Positions 6,603-14,709 of a stretch of 64,000 nt of DNA are shown here, piece after piece; the stretch's first letter is position 1; every line of letters begins with the position of its first letter. The translations under genes were made by a program, and so were the position numbers. This DNA is from a virus: positions 1-64,000 of IMG/VR virus record IMGVR_UViG_3300042090_002485; one strand, given 5' to 3'. The notes beneath the pieces are model-generated. The model searched no databases and was not told the origin of the DNA. It saw only the letters and a list, made by a program, of their open reading frames with translations.

Positions 6603-7436
6603 ATGCGCACGATGATGGCTATCGCGATGTGCTTCCTGGTCGCCTGCGCGGGTACGCAGGGCACGATGGGTGATGAGGGCTCGGCTGGCGGGCAAGGACC
6701 GGCGGGGCCGCAGGGTCCCCAAGGTCCTGAAGGTCCTCAAGGCCCCCAAGGCCCCCAAGGTCCGCAAGGGCCCTCCGGCAGTGGCGTCGGTATCCCTGGC
6801 CCCCAGGGGCCCCAGGGCCCGACGGGCGCGACTGGACCTGAAGGTCCCGAGGGTCCTCAAGGCCCTGCCGGCGCTACAGGCGCTACAGGCGCGACGGGCC
6901 CCGCTGGTGCGACCGGCCCGCAGGGCGTGCAGGGGCCCCAGGGCCCGACGGGCGCGACGGGTCCCGCCGGTGCGCAGGGCCCCGCCGGCTTGGTCGCGAT
7001 GGCGTTTTCACCGAACGGCTTCCAGCTCGGCTACTGGATGGGCGCGTCGTTCGACCCGTCGAGCGGCGAGGCCCACATTCAGGCGTCGTACATCACGCAC
7101 GGCGACCAGTTCGACAGCATCGCCGACGGGTTCATCATGCCGACGGGCTGGTCGAAGGAGGTCGGCTCGGTCTGGTACGTGAACAACAACTGCACGGGCG
7201 CCGCGTTCTCCGCCATCGGCACAGTGAACGTCTCGAACTGGCTCTACGCGGGCGCGGGCGGGCAGCTGTACGCGTCGGCGGGTACGTCGAGCAACGTCGC
7301 CCTGCAGTCGTTCCAGGCCGGGCCGAGCGGGCCGTGCACCCTGGAGAACCTCAGCGGCAACGCGCTGGCGCTCAAGGTCGTTGGCCTCGTCGGCCCGACG
7401 ACGGTCACCGGCCCCATCTCGGTGGTCGTCCAGTGA
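6603..7436 (+). CDS. Collagen-like lipoprotein
   Basis: 277 aa. N-terminal hydrophobic signal with lipobox L-V-A-C (Cys15) indicates lipidation and export. Then about 90 residues of uninterrupted Gly-X-Y collagen repeats rich in GPQ, GPE and GAT triplets, followed by a ~155-residue globular domain with [15 protein letters not shown] and internal cysteines. GGAGAAAGG seven bases upstream supports ATG 6603; longer in-frame extensions are spurious. A lipobox is unusual for a virion fibre, so this is more likely displayed on the infected cell, for example as a surface-altering or superinfection-exclusion protein (inference). Confidence 0.75.
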   Translation: MRTMMAIAMCFLVACAGTQGTMGDEGSAGGQGPAGPQGPQGPEGPQGPQGPQGPQGPSGSGVGIPGPQGPQGPTGATGPEGPEGPQGPAGATGATGATGPAGATGPQGVQGPQGPTGATGPAGAQGPAGLVAMAFSPNGFQLGYWMGASFDPSSGEAHIQASYITHGDQFDSIADGFIMPTGWSKEVGSVWYVNNNCTGAAFSAIGTVNVSNWLYAGAGGQLYASAGTSSNVALQSFQAGPSGPCTLENLSGNALALKVVGLVGPTTVTGPISVVVQ

Positions 7437-7555
7437 AGTGGACGCCACCGAAGGCGTCGGCACCGCTCCGCGCGGCGATGCCGCTGGGCGGGTGGACATC
7501 ATGTCTGCCGCGTGCGACGCGGCATCCGCCCAAGGACACGTCGTATGCTGTCGAC

Positions 7556-7765
7556 GTGAAGTTAGAAGACATGCCGACGCAGCTCGACTGCACGTTGGTT
7601 GAAGCGGTCGCCGCCGCACTGCAAACCTCGAAGGGCAAGGCGCGCAAGTTCATCGCTCGCGGCGAGGCGCGGGTGAACGGCGAGGTTGTTCGCGATCCGG
7701 ACGTGCGGGTCAAACGCAGCGACCGCGTCGAGCTGGGCAGGGAGGGTCTCCCCCGCCGGCTGTAG
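7556..7765 (+). CDS. S4 RNA-binding domain protein, 69 aa
   Basis: SKGKARKFIARGEARVNGEV followed by VRVKRSDRVELG is a complete S4 domain, the fold used by ribosomal S4, pseudouridine synthases and small ribosome-quality-control factors such as RqcP. It is essentially a free-standing S4 module. GTG 7556 is chosen; ATG 7571 is an alternative. It lies near the Pth2 and tRNA-like genes, suggesting a translation-linked patch. The upstream in-frame extension overlaps the lipoprotein C-terminus and is rejected. Confidence 0.65.
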   Translation: MKLEDMPTQLDCTLVEAVAAALQTSKGKARKFIARGEARVNGEVVRDPDVRVKRSDRVELGREGLPRRL

Positions 7766-7997
7766 TTCGTGAAAGGAGGTGATGGAGTCCAATGGACGTC
7801 CGTCCCCTGAAGTGACTGGATAAATATGGCATAAGGACCTGTATGCAAAGGAGGTCCATCATGCGCAGCTAGCAAGGCGAGAGGTAGCGTACGCGCAGGA
7901 CGCGTTCGCTGCTCCACGACGGGTACCGACGGTGCTCGTTGCGGAGTTGTGAACATCAATCGCCCAGATCGGGCATCCACCAGCGAAAGGACAGAAC
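7766..7997 (+). other. Non-coding stretch with two extended Shine-Dalgarno sequences and a hairpin
   Basis: No long frame is present. GAAAGGAGGTGAT (7771-7783) is a 13-base perfect complement of the bacterial 16S 3' end. A second AAAGGAGGT (7847-7855) is partly enclosed by a GGACCT/AGGTCC inverted repeat (7835-7840 and 7852-7857). Tiny frames follow each: MDVRPLK (7792-7815) and Met-Arg-Ser-stop (7861-7872). It could be a leader RNA, a regulatory RNA, or minigenes of the phage lambda bar type. The only evidence is sequence. Confidence 0.45.
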
Positions 7998-8567
7998 ATG
8001 CAGAAGCACAAGGAATCGCACATGGACCACGGCTTCACCCAGGAGCAGTGGGACTACATCTTCGCGAAGTACTCCGACAAGAAGGAGTTCTTCATCGATA
8101 CGTTCGAGCTGCCCGAGAACCTCGGGACAGTGACAGACGAGCTGTACGGGCCGTCGGCCGGCGACGGGCCCGTTCCTGAGTCTGAGGTGTTCTACGCGCA
8201 CCGCGGCGTGCGGGCGTGGGACTCGCGCCTCGTGCGCTGGCCCAAGAAGCCGACGCGGTTCGTGCGGGTCATCGCGGGGCCGCATAAAGAGCCCTGCGAT
8301 CCCGCGCACCACTGGCCGAAGCAGTGCATCCTGTGCGGGGGCACCGGCGTGCGGGCGTACGCGTGCATCCTCTACACGGCCTACGGCGTCGCGCGGCTCG
8401 ACATGCCCGCCGCGCCGAAGGAGCCGGGCGACATCGTGCACAGCTCGTTCGCGCAACGCATTTCGCAGACCGAGGACTACGTGATGAAGGCCGAGGCTCT
8501 GCGTAAGGCGTTGCGCGAAGCCCAGGCGTTCTGGAGCGTTCATGCCCTCGCCCACGAGGGCTCGTGA
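7998..8567 (+). CDS. Hypothetical protein, 189 aa, with zinc knuckle
   Basis: ATG 7998 preceded by GAAAGGA. Acidic/aromatic N-terminus (HGFTQEQWDYIFAKY), central CDPAHHWPKQCILCGGTG with Cys/His that could bind zinc, and a C-terminal helix. No known family. Ends in a GTGA overlap with the receiver-domain gene, suggesting coupling. Confidence 0.55.
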   Translation: MQKHKESHMDHGFTQEQWDYIFAKYSDKKEFFIDTFELPENLGTVTDELYGPSAGDGPVPESEVFYAHRGVRAWDSRLVRWPKKPTRFVRVIAGPHKEPCDPAHHWPKQCILCGGTGVRAYACILYTAYGVARLDMPAAPKEPGDIVHSSFAQRISQTEDYVMKAEALRKALREAQAFWSVHALAHEGS

Positions 8568-8941
8568 AAGTCCTCCACGTCGAGGATCATCCTGACGTCC
8601 AGCGCGCAGTCTTTCGCGTGCTGAAGCGCACGTTCGACCAGCTCGACCCTTGGGTCGCTGACCGCGCGGACCTCGCCATCGAATACCTTCGTGACGCCGA
8701 GCTGACTGCGCCGTGCGACCTGGTCATCTGCGACTGGGACCTGAACGGCAAGGAGACCGGCAAGGCGGTGCTCACGTGGATTCGCGAGCACTGCTCGCGC
8801 CTCGAGAGCAAGTTCCTGTTCTTCACGGCCAACGACGCGGGGGCGCATCAAGGCGTCGCCTACCTTGAGAAGCCGTCTGATACCGAGACGCTTCGCACGG
8901 CCATTATGGCCTTGCTGAAGCCCACCGAACAACGGTCCTAG
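8564..8941 (+). CDS. Response-regulator receiver domain protein
   Basis: 125 aa, a single CheY-like receiver. The acidic pocket E7/D8, phospho-acceptor D57 in CDWDLNG, T88 in FFTAN and K103 in LEKPSD are all in the expected places. There is no output domain, so it may act as a phosphate sink or through protein contacts with a host kinase. The last 54 coding bases are duplicated inside the gene at 9624. Confidence 0.82.
   Translation: MKVLHVEDHPDVQRAVFRVLKRTFDQLDPWVADRADLAIEYLRDAELTAPCDLVICDWDLNGKETGKAVLTWIREHCSRLESKFLFFTANDAGAHQGVAYLEKPSDTETLRTAIMALLKPTEQRS
8879..8932 (+). repeat. 54-bp segment, copy 1 (receiver-domain tail)
   Basis: Identical except for one base to 10542-10595. It encodes DTETLRTAIMALLKPTEQ at the end of the receiver gene. 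The second copy lies in frame within another gene. Confidence 0.9.
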
Positions 8942-8996
8942 CGCTCGTGCTGATCGCGCGAGCGTGGCCACCAAACCAATCACAAGGAGCAAAACA

Positions 8997-9575
8997 GTGA
9001 GTTCAAAAGTCACGAGCCTGTACAAGCAGGGCAAGATCGGCAAGCCGACGGACGCGAAGGACCCCATCTACATTCACGCAAGCAAGATCGATGTCTACCG
9101 CGGGCTCGCGTGGGCACCGGACCAGTGTGTCCTCGCGAAGGCGGCCTTGCGTGCGATCCCCAACTCGTTGAAGTGCATCTTCTACGAGAACGCGGTTTAC
9201 ATTGCCGTGGTTGACATCAAGACCGGCAAGAAGACCACGCTGCGCTACATCCCATCGCCCGAAGCGCAGAAGGCCATCGCGACCTACGACATGACGGGCA
9301 AGTTCCCCACTGGGCGTTATCGTCTTGACGCGCCCTCGGGTTCGAACACGCTCGCCGCAATCAAGGCTCGCAACGTGTGGCGCAACGGAACGCGCCACAA
9401 GGAGGGCAATAAGACCATCACGCGCAAGCCCGTCGACTTGAAGACGGAGTGTGCGGTGACGCCGAAGTCTGGTCGTAGCAAGAGGTCTTGCAAGAAGACC
9501 CTGCGCGACGAGATGTCGCGTCGCAACGAAAAGCAGACGCCGAAGCGCTCGCGGCTGCAGTTCGCGTTCGCGTAG
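8997..9575 (+). CDS. Hypothetical basic protein, 192 aa
   Basis: AAGGAG seven bases upstream favours GTG 8997 over GTG 8964. The chain is Lys/Arg-rich throughout, with a lysine-rich N-terminus and a very basic C-terminal 60 residues (KSGRSKRSCKKTLRDEMSRR). It looks like a DNA- or RNA-binding protein, possibly condensing nucleic acid, but no family is recognised. Confidence 0.55.
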   Translation: MSSKVTSLYKQGKIGKPTDAKDPIYIHASKIDVYRGLAWAPDQCVLAKAALRAIPNSLKCIFYENAVYIAVVDIKTGKKTTLRYIPSPEAQKAIATYDMTGKFPTGRYRLDAPSGSNTLAAIKARNVWRNGTRHKEGNKTITRKPVDLKTECAVTPKSGRSKRSCKKTLRDEMSRRNEKQTPKRSRLQFAFA

Positions 9576-9623
9576 CAACCAATCGTAACGGTCCTGATCG
9601 GACCAGAAAGAGGTCACCTGACC

Positions 9624-11456
9624 ATGGCTACCGTAGCTCGTGCTCGTCGGACGGCTGCCCCGAAGGCAGCCCCCAAGGCGGAGGTTTCCGCTACCCCGTC
9701 GCGCCCCGGTTTCTGGGCGCGTACCACCAGCGTCGCTAAGCGCGCCGCTGCTACCGTCGTCGGCGCCGTCAAGCGCGCCGTCGCCGCGGTGACCGGCAAG
9801 GTCGTCACCATCGCCACGTCGGTTCGCCGCGCGGTCGTCGCGGTTGTTGTCGCGCGCCCGCGCGTGATGCGCGTCGTCCTGCGCGTCCAGATGACCGCCA
9901 GCCGGCTGTGGCGCCGGGCCATCCTGCCGTTGCTCCAGGCGGTGGCCCTCGCTGCGGTGTTCACGACCGCGTTCGTCGCGCTCGTGTACGGCCTCATGGT
10001 CGCGCCGCTGCTCACGCTGCTCGCGTACGCCGTCGTCATTGGGGTGGTCTTCCTGCTCGCGCTCGCGTGGCGTGCCCTCGAGGAGCGCGAGGCGCGGGGT
10101 TCGGTCTGGGCCGCGCGCGTCTTGAACGCGGTCGATTTCTTGGCGCGCATCGGATACGCGCTGGGTCTCGTCGCGGCCGGCGTGCTCACGGTCGTGCTGT
10201 GCGCGACGTCGCTGGGCTTCGCCGTGTTCGTCGCGCTCGACGTCGCGTTGTCCTACTTCGCGGTCCGCGGCGCGTCCACCATCGCGTTCCTCGCGTCGTG
10301 CCTGGTGACGGGCCAGTGGGAGCTGGCGCTGGCGTGGCTGGCGTGGCGTGCGATTCGCGGTGGGGTCATCAGCGAGCGTGAGCCCGCCGTGGCGCCGGAG
10401 TACTCCGAGATCCGCCGTCGCTCGGCGCCTCGCGACGCCGAGGTCGTCGAGGAGACCGTCGAGACCGTCGCCGAGGAAATCGTCGCAGAGGCGCCAGAGC
10501 GCGGCCGCGTGCTCATCGCCAAGGACACCGAGGAGATATGGGATACCGAGACGCTTCGCACGGCCATCATGGCCTTGCTGAAGCCCACCGAACAAGAGTA
10601 CTCCGAGATCCGCCGTCGCTCGGCGCCTCGCGACGCCGAGGTCGTCGAGGAGACCGTCGAGACCGTCGCCGAGGAAATCGTCGCAGAGGCGCCAGAGCGC
10701 GGCCGCGTGCTCATCGCCAAGGGCACCGAGGAGATGTGGGGCACGGATTGGGACACCCACGTTCTGGTCCATGACGATGCGGACGAGGGGCGCGCCGCCG
10801 AGGTGACCCTGCCGTGCGCCTCCTGCGGGCGGCTGGATGCCGGCACGCGTGTGCGGTCGCTGGACCACCGTGTCGCTGACGCGCGTCGCCTCGGCGTCGA
10901 CCTGCGCGAGTGGGACATCGTCGGGCTGCCCCACGCACCCGACGCCATGCTCTGCGAAGGTTGCTTCGTCGCCGAATGCGAGGACACGGCGATCGCCTAC
11001 ACCGGCGTGTCGTTGAAGGTCCGCGGCCTCGAGGTGTCGCTGACTCGCTTGGGCCTCGAGGCCTCGAGCGAGTACGGGCTCAGTCGGGCGCTTGCTGCAG
11101 GTGCGCTTACCCCCGTGCAGCACGGCGCGTTGCAGGCTGCTGGCTGGAAGGACGGCGACCCGGGCGTCTGGGGCGTCGTGACGTGGTGGCGGCACAAAAA
11201 CGACCGCGCGTTCCCCGCGCCGCGCGCGTGGGCGTGCTTGCACGACGGCATCGAGATTGCGCGCGTACGTCTCGACGACCACAGGCGCAACGTGTTCTCG
11301 GCGACGGTGCTAGGAACGGTGCTGCCGCGGACGTGGTCCAGCGAAGGCGCTGCTAAGAGCGCTGTGCACCGCGCGCTCCGCGCCCACGAAGCGGTCGTGG
11401 CGCGTAAGGTCGGCAAGCTCGAGACCGCCGGAACCCCCGCGACGCAGGGGGCGTAG
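9624..11456 (+). CDS. Membrane protein with internal duplication and Cys-rich C-terminal domain
   Basis: 610 aa. Ala/Arg-rich basic N-terminus (1-95), then at least four hydrophobic segments between about 98 and 240, then a soluble region. Residues 259-306 and 325-372 are near-identical 48-residue modules (EYSEIRRRSAPRDAEVVEET...), separated by 18 residues copied from the receiver-domain protein. The C-terminal part has CASCGRLDAGTR and a later CEGCF pair, a likely zinc site, and ends in a basic helix. Function unknown. The large minus-strand frame over the same bases is a GC-rich shadow. Confidence 0.65.
   Translation: MATVARARRTAAPKAAPKAEVSATPSRPGFWARTTSVAKRAAATVVGAVKRAVAAVTGKVVTIATSVRRAVVAVVVARPRVMRVVLRVQMTASRLWRRAILPLLQAVALAAVFTTAFVALVYGLMVAPLLTLLAYAVVIGVVFLLALAWRALEEREARGSVWAARVLNAVDFLARIGYALGLVAAGVLTVVLCATSLGFAVFVALDVALSYFAVRGASTIAFLASCLVTGQWELALAWLAWRAIRGGVISEREPAVAPEYSEIRRRSAPRDAEVVEETVETVAEEIVAEAPERGRVLIAKDTEEIWDTETLRTAIMALLKPTEQEYSEIRRRSAPRDAEVVEETVETVAEEIVAEAPERGRVLIAKGTEEMWGTDWDTHVLVHDDADEGRAAEVTLPCASCGRLDAGTRVRSLDHRVADARRLGVDLREWDIVGLPHAPDAMLCEGCFVAECEDTAIAYTGVSLKVRGLEVSLTRLGLEASSEYGLSRALAAGALTPVQHGALQAAGWKDGDPGVWGVVTWWRHKNDRAFPAPRAWACLHDGIEIARVRLDDHRRNVFSATVLGTVLPRTWSSEGAAKSAVHRALRAHEAVVARKVGKLETAGTPATQGA
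10398..10541 (+). repeat. 144-bp direct repeat, copy A
   Basis: Two base differences from 10596-10739, in frame, encoding a 48-residue acidic/basic module. Copies A and A' are separated by exactly 54 bases that match the end of the receiver gene. Confidence 0.9.
10542..10595 (+). repeat. 54-bp segment, copy 2 (between the 144-bp repeats)
   Basis: Matches 8879-8932 at 53 of 54 positions and is in frame in both genes. Sits exactly at the junction of the two 144-bp repeats, giving a 198-bp period. Confidence 0.9.
10596..10739 (+). repeat. 144-bp direct repeat, copy A'
   Basis: Second copy of the module at 10398-10541; differs only near its 3' end (aagg-a/g-caccgaggagat-a/g-tgg). Confidence 0.9.
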
Positions 11457-11459
11457 TCC

Positions 11460-11915
11460 GTGCTGGACGCGGTCGTACAGGCGCTCGCGGAGCTTCCGCA
11501 GAAGCGCGACGCGCTTAACGCGGTCGACGACAAGATCTTGGGCGCCATCCAGCGCATCGAGACCGCGCTGACCGAGCTGCGCGCGTGCATTCGCGCGGAG
11601 ACCCGCTACGACACGGAGGAGGGTCGCTTCATCTTGTCGTTCGGCAAGCATCAGGGCACGTGGCATCTGATGTGGGGGTGCGAGAAGGACGATGACATCG
11701 ACCGCGATGTTCCCCTGGCGCACGCTCCGCGGCACGCGCGCGGCGACGTGTTCTCGCCCAATGCGCAACGGAGCCTCTCGCCGGTGGCATGCCTGATCGT
11801 CGAGATTGGGCACGCGCTGGTGCGCGCGCACCAAGAACGACACGTGTTGGTCACGGTCGCCGAGCGCATCGTCGCCGTGCTAGAAGACGCGGTCGCGGCG
11901 CAGCCCAAGCGCTGA
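11460..11915 (+). CDS. Hypothetical protein, 151 aa
   Basis: GTG 11460 begins three bases after the previous stop. The N-terminal ~45 residues form a heptad-like helix (VVQALAELPQKRDALNAVDD), followed by a beta-type central part (RFILSFGKHQGTWHLMW) and a C-terminal helix. No family recognised. Confidence 0.5.
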   Translation: MLDAVVQALAELPQKRDALNAVDDKILGAIQRIETALTELRACIRAETRYDTEEGRFILSFGKHQGTWHLMWGCEKDDDIDRDVPLAHAPRHARGDVFSPNAQRSLSPVACLIVEIGHALVRAHQERHVLVTVAERIVAVLEDAVAAQPKR

Positions 11916-11924
11916 CCTAGAATC
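11916..11924 (+). promoter_or_regulatory. CCTAGAATC, possible variant of the CCTATAATT element
   Basis: Overlaps the previous stop. TAGAAT lies 11 bases before ATG 11935. Weaker match than the other copies. Confidence 0.3.
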
Positions 11925-11934
11925 CGGGTGCACG

Positions 11935-12255
11935 ATGCAGAACGAGTTCCGATGCCTATCAAACGCGCTGCTGCGCGCGGGCCTGCGCTGCGACCTGCCA
12001 GTTGCGTTCTCCGTTCCTCCGCGCGTGCGCGCGATGGTGGGTGCTGCCGATGTCGCCAAGGTGCGCACGGTGACGCTCCACCAGTGCCCGCAGCGCGACG
12101 GCACGACACACTACGTGATCGAGATGCACACGATCGACGGCGACCACAAGGTCGAGGAGTTCGGTCACCGCGGCAAGGTTTCAGAGCACGATACGTTCGT
12201 GCTCTACGACCGGCACCGCGACGGCAGGTTGAAGCACTTGCACTACGTCCACTGA
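11935..12255 (+). CDS. Hypothetical protein, 106 aa
   Basis: ATG 11935. A short helical N-terminus with two cysteines, then a beta-rich domain (VRTVTLHQCPQ, THYVIEMHTIDGDHKVEEF) ending in an His-rich tail. No recognised family. Confidence 0.5.
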   Translation: MQNEFRCLSNALLRAGLRCDLPVAFSVPPRVRAMVGAADVAKVRTVTLHQCPQRDGTTHYVIEMHTIDGDHKVEEFGHRGKVSEHDTFVLYDRHRDGRLKHLHYVH

Positions 12256-12294
12256 CAACAACAACCGCGCCTGATCGGCGCCGAGGAGCCAACC

Positions 12295-12588
12295 ATGGCG
12301 AACGACAAGAACAAGTCCTGGCACGCGAGGTGGGGGAATTGGGCGGTGTCGCTGAAGACCACGGGCGACTGCTGGGCCGTCACCGTGTACCGGTGGCCGC
12401 CGGGCTCGGGTCTGGGTGACCGCAAGGTCCTCGCGACCTGCCCGTTCTTCGGGGCGCGTGAAGAGGCCGTGTCCTGGGCGTGCGGCGTGATGCGGTCCGA
12501 CGGCGCCACGGTTGTGGTGCTGGACGCCCCGGGGCTCGCGCTCGAGCACCTGCTCCGGTTCACGACGGCGCCGGAGCTGGCGGCGTGA
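12295..12588 (+). CDS. Hypothetical protein, 97 aa
   Basis: GAGG precedes ATG 12295. Trp-rich beta-type N-terminal half (WHARWGNWAVSLKTTGDCWA) and an Ala-rich helix. Last gene before a strong intrinsic terminator. Confidence 0.5.
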   Translation: MANDKNKSWHARWGNWAVSLKTTGDCWAVTVYRWPPGSGLGDRKVLATCPFFGAREEAVSWACGVMRSDGATVVVLDAPGLALEHLLRFTTAPELAA

Positions 12589-12592
12589 GGTG

Positions 12593-12620
12593 AGAGGCGC
12601 GCCCGCGGCGCCTCTTTTTT
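12593..12620 (+). terminator. Intrinsic terminator
   Basis: 8-bp stem AGAGGCGC/GCGCCTCT with a 7-base loop, running into a T tract (TCTTTTTT). It ends the plus-strand run that began near 7998 and separates it from the methylase operon. Confidence 0.85.
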
Positions 12621-12628
12621 GGCCCTGT

Positions 12629-12643
12629 GTTTACAGGATAAAC
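12629..12643 (+). promoter_or_regulatory. Palindrome GTTTAC-AGG-ATAAAC
   Basis: Inverted repeat (also readable as TGTTTA-N5-TAAACA, 12628-12644) 21 bases before the methylase start and directly after the terminator. Same element as at 6558, 18091 and 61954. Confidence 0.55.
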
Positions 12644-12664
12644 ACGACGGTGTAGGGTTCCTCG

Positions 12665-13495
12665 GTGGCAAGACCGTTGCTGAAATGGGCGGGCGGGAAG
12701 ACCCGGCTCCTGTCCGAGTTGGTCGCCCGCATGCCTTCTGCGTACCGTGGTTACTACGAACCGTTCTGCGGCGGCGCCGCGTTGTTCTTTCACTTGGGGC
12801 CGCAACCCGCCACGCTCGGCGACACCAACACCGAGTTGGTCGCGATGTACAAGGCGGTGTCATCGCACGTCGAGGACGTCATCGACCATCTGGCCGCGCA
12901 CAAGCACAAGCACGGCGTTGATGAGAGCTACTACTACACTGTGCGCGAGGCGTTCAACGCCCTCGAGTGGGATGAGGACCCCCCGGCGCGCGCTGCGGCG
13001 TTCATCTACCTCAACAAGACTTGCTTCAACGGGCTGTGGCGCGTCAACCGGGAGGGCCGGTTCAACGTGCCGCGCGGCGACTACAAGGACCCGGGGATCT
13101 ACAGCGTCGAGCAGCTACGCGCGGCTTCCCAGGCGCTGCGCGGCGCCGACGTGCGCGCCGGTAGCTACGTTGACACGACGGCGCGCGCGGGCGAGGGCGA
13201 CTTCGTCTACATGGATCCGCCATACGACCCACACTCGCAGACGTCGAACTTCACTTCGTACACCAAGGACGTGTTCGGGCGCGACCAGCAGCGCGAGCTG
13301 GCCGAGTACGCGCGCAAGCTTCGGGCGCGCGGCGCCTACGTGATGTTGTCGAACAACGACACGCCGTTCATCCGCGAGCTTTACGCCGACTTTTGCGTGG
13401 ACGACGTGCAGGTCGCGCGCGCGATCAACAGCAAGGGCGACAAGCGGGGCAAGGTGGGCGAGGTGATCGTCACCAGTTATGAAAGGACGTCATGA
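12665..13495 (+). CDS. Dam-like DNA adenine methyltransferase
   Basis: 276 aa from GTG 12665. LLKWAGGKTRLL at the N-terminus and FCGGAALFFHL form the SAM-binding region, and DPPYDP (184-189) is the catalytic motif IV. The order and spacing are those of the D12/Dam class, which methylates adenine N6. Phage members usually protect DNA from host restriction; target specificity cannot be read from the sequence. A terminator and a palindromic element lie directly upstream, so it probably heads its own transcription unit, coupled to the nucleotidase (ATGA overlap). Confidence 0.9.
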   Translation: MARPLLKWAGGKTRLLSELVARMPSAYRGYYEPFCGGAALFFHLGPQPATLGDTNTELVAMYKAVSSHVEDVIDHLAAHKHKHGVDESYYYTVREAFNALEWDEDPPARAAAFIYLNKTCFNGLWRVNREGRFNVPRGDYKDPGIYSVEQLRAASQALRGADVRAGSYVDTTARAGEGDFVYMDPPYDPHSQTSNFTSYTKDVFGRDQQRELAEYARKLRARGAYVMLSNNDTPFIRELYADFCVDDVQVARAINSKGDKRGKVGEVIVTSYERTS

Positions 13496-14130
13496 GCAAG
13501 CCGGTCATTCTCCTGGACATCGATGGCGTCGTCGCGAACTTCATCGCCGGCTGCCTACCGCACGTGCTGGACCTCACCGGACGCCTGTACGAACATGATG
13601 ACGTCGATCAATTCATGATCGAGAAGGCCCTCGGGCTGGACGCGCAGCAATCCAAGCTCCTGTACGATCAGGTTTGCAAAGAGGGTTGGGTCGAAGGGTT
13701 ACCGGCGTACGAAGAGGCCAAGGTAAGCGTTGCAGCGCTGCGCGAGTTCGCTGACGTCGTACCGGTGACGCAGCCGTTCCTGGCGAGCCGGCATTGGGTG
13801 TTCGAGCGCAACGCGTGGATCCTCGAACACATCGGCATCGACCCGCGCGACGTCTACCACGCGTTCAAGAAGTTCCGCATCCATGGCGACATGCTCATCG
13901 ACGATCGGACGTCCCATCTGATCGAATGGGCGGAATACTGGACGTCGAAGATGGGGCGTGGTGCCGGCGTCGCCGTGCGCCTGCGTCGTCGCTACAACGA
14001 GAACGAGCCGTGGTTGCGGCCGCATGGTTCGTCGGAATATCCCAACGCGGAGTGGGGCGTCCAGGTTGACGACTGGGCGCACTTGGTGCGGTTCGCGCGT
14101 GTTCACTTCGGCGTGGAGCCACTGCGATGA
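13492..14130 (+). CDS. 5'(3')-deoxyribonucleotidase-like HAD protein
   Basis: 212 aa. The N-terminus VILLDIDGVVANF holds the HAD nucleophile and acid/base aspartates (D9, D11). GDMLIDDRTSHLIEW supplies the later acidic motif, matching the NT5C family that removes phosphate from deoxyribonucleotides. Probably tunes dNTP pools together with the dCMP deaminase. Overlaps the methylase stop by four bases. Confidence 0.75.
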   Translation: MSKPVILLDIDGVVANFIAGCLPHVLDLTGRLYEHDDVDQFMIEKALGLDAQQSKLLYDQVCKEGWVEGLPAYEEAKVSVAALREFADVVPVTQPFLASRHWVFERNAWILEHIGIDPRDVYHAFKKFRIHGDMLIDDRTSHLIEWAEYWTSKMGRGAGVAVRLRRRYNENEPWLRPHGSSEYPNAEWGVQVDDWAHLVRFARVHFGVEPLR

Positions 14131-14414
14131 AGACGACCGTTGTGAACCTGCGGACGTCGGCATACGACGTCGACATCACCAGAGCTACGCGGTGGGGCAA
14201 CCTCTTCACGCACGAAAAGGATAAACCTACGCGCGCGAAGTACGTGGTCGCCACGCGCGAGGAAGCCATTTCGAAGTATGAGGAGTGGCTCAAACAACAG
14301 CCGCACCTCATGGTGAAGTTGTCGACGTTGCGTGGGAAGGTTTTAGGCTGCTGGTGTAAGCCGCTTCCGTGTCACGGCGATGTGCTCGCGCGACTTGCGG
14401 ATGAGGAGAAGTAG
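14127..14414 (+). CDS. DUF4326 protein
   Basis: 95 aa. The signature is strong: WGNLF near the start, KYEEWLKQQPHLM, then LRGKVLGCWCKPLPCHGDVL with its conserved Cys/His set. DUF4326 proteins are common in phages, with no assigned biochemical role; the CWC-x-P-x-CHGD cluster suggests metal binding. Overlaps the nucleotidase stop. Confidence 0.82.
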   Translation: MKTTVVNLRTSAYDVDITRATRWGNLFTHEKDKPTRAKYVVATREEAISKYEEWLKQQPHLMVKLSTLRGKVLGCWCKPLPCHGDVLARLADEEK

Positions 14415-14415
14415 C

Positions 14416-14679
14416 ATGGGCGTTGCGGCGGCACGTCGCGAGCGCAAGCTGGGGGAGCTGCTCGTCAAGCGCGACAAGGAGATTGCGAAGCTGCGCAAGC
14501 AGCTCGCGATGCGCGAATGCGTCGTGCTGATCAACCCTCGCCAGCTCGCGCGCGTCGAGCGGTTGTGCATGGCGCTGCTGCATGCACAGGACCGGCTTGC
14601 GCAGGCACAACAGGCTGTGGTGACGGAGGTCGACAACCTGCGCCGCGACACGGTGGACCGCGTTAAGAAGATGCGCTGA
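14416..14679 (+). CDS. Coiled-coil protein, 87 aa
   Basis: GAGGAG six bases before ATG 14416. Almost entirely helical and charged (RRERKLGELLVKRDKEIAKLRKQL), with a second heptad stretch at the C-terminus. No family recognised. Confidence 0.5.
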   Translation: MGVAAARRERKLGELLVKRDKEIAKLRKQLAMRECVVLINPRQLARVERLCMALLHAQDRLAQAQQAVVTEVDNLRRDTVDRVKKMR

Positions 14680-14709
14680 CTCTTGGTACAAGGACTCGAG
14701 GAGGACGCG

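Noticed and set aside
9003-11282. 759-aa open frame on the minus strand
   Set aside because: GC-rich shadow antisense to three plus-strand genes; Arg/Asp-biased composition, no motif, and it reads through the direct repeats.
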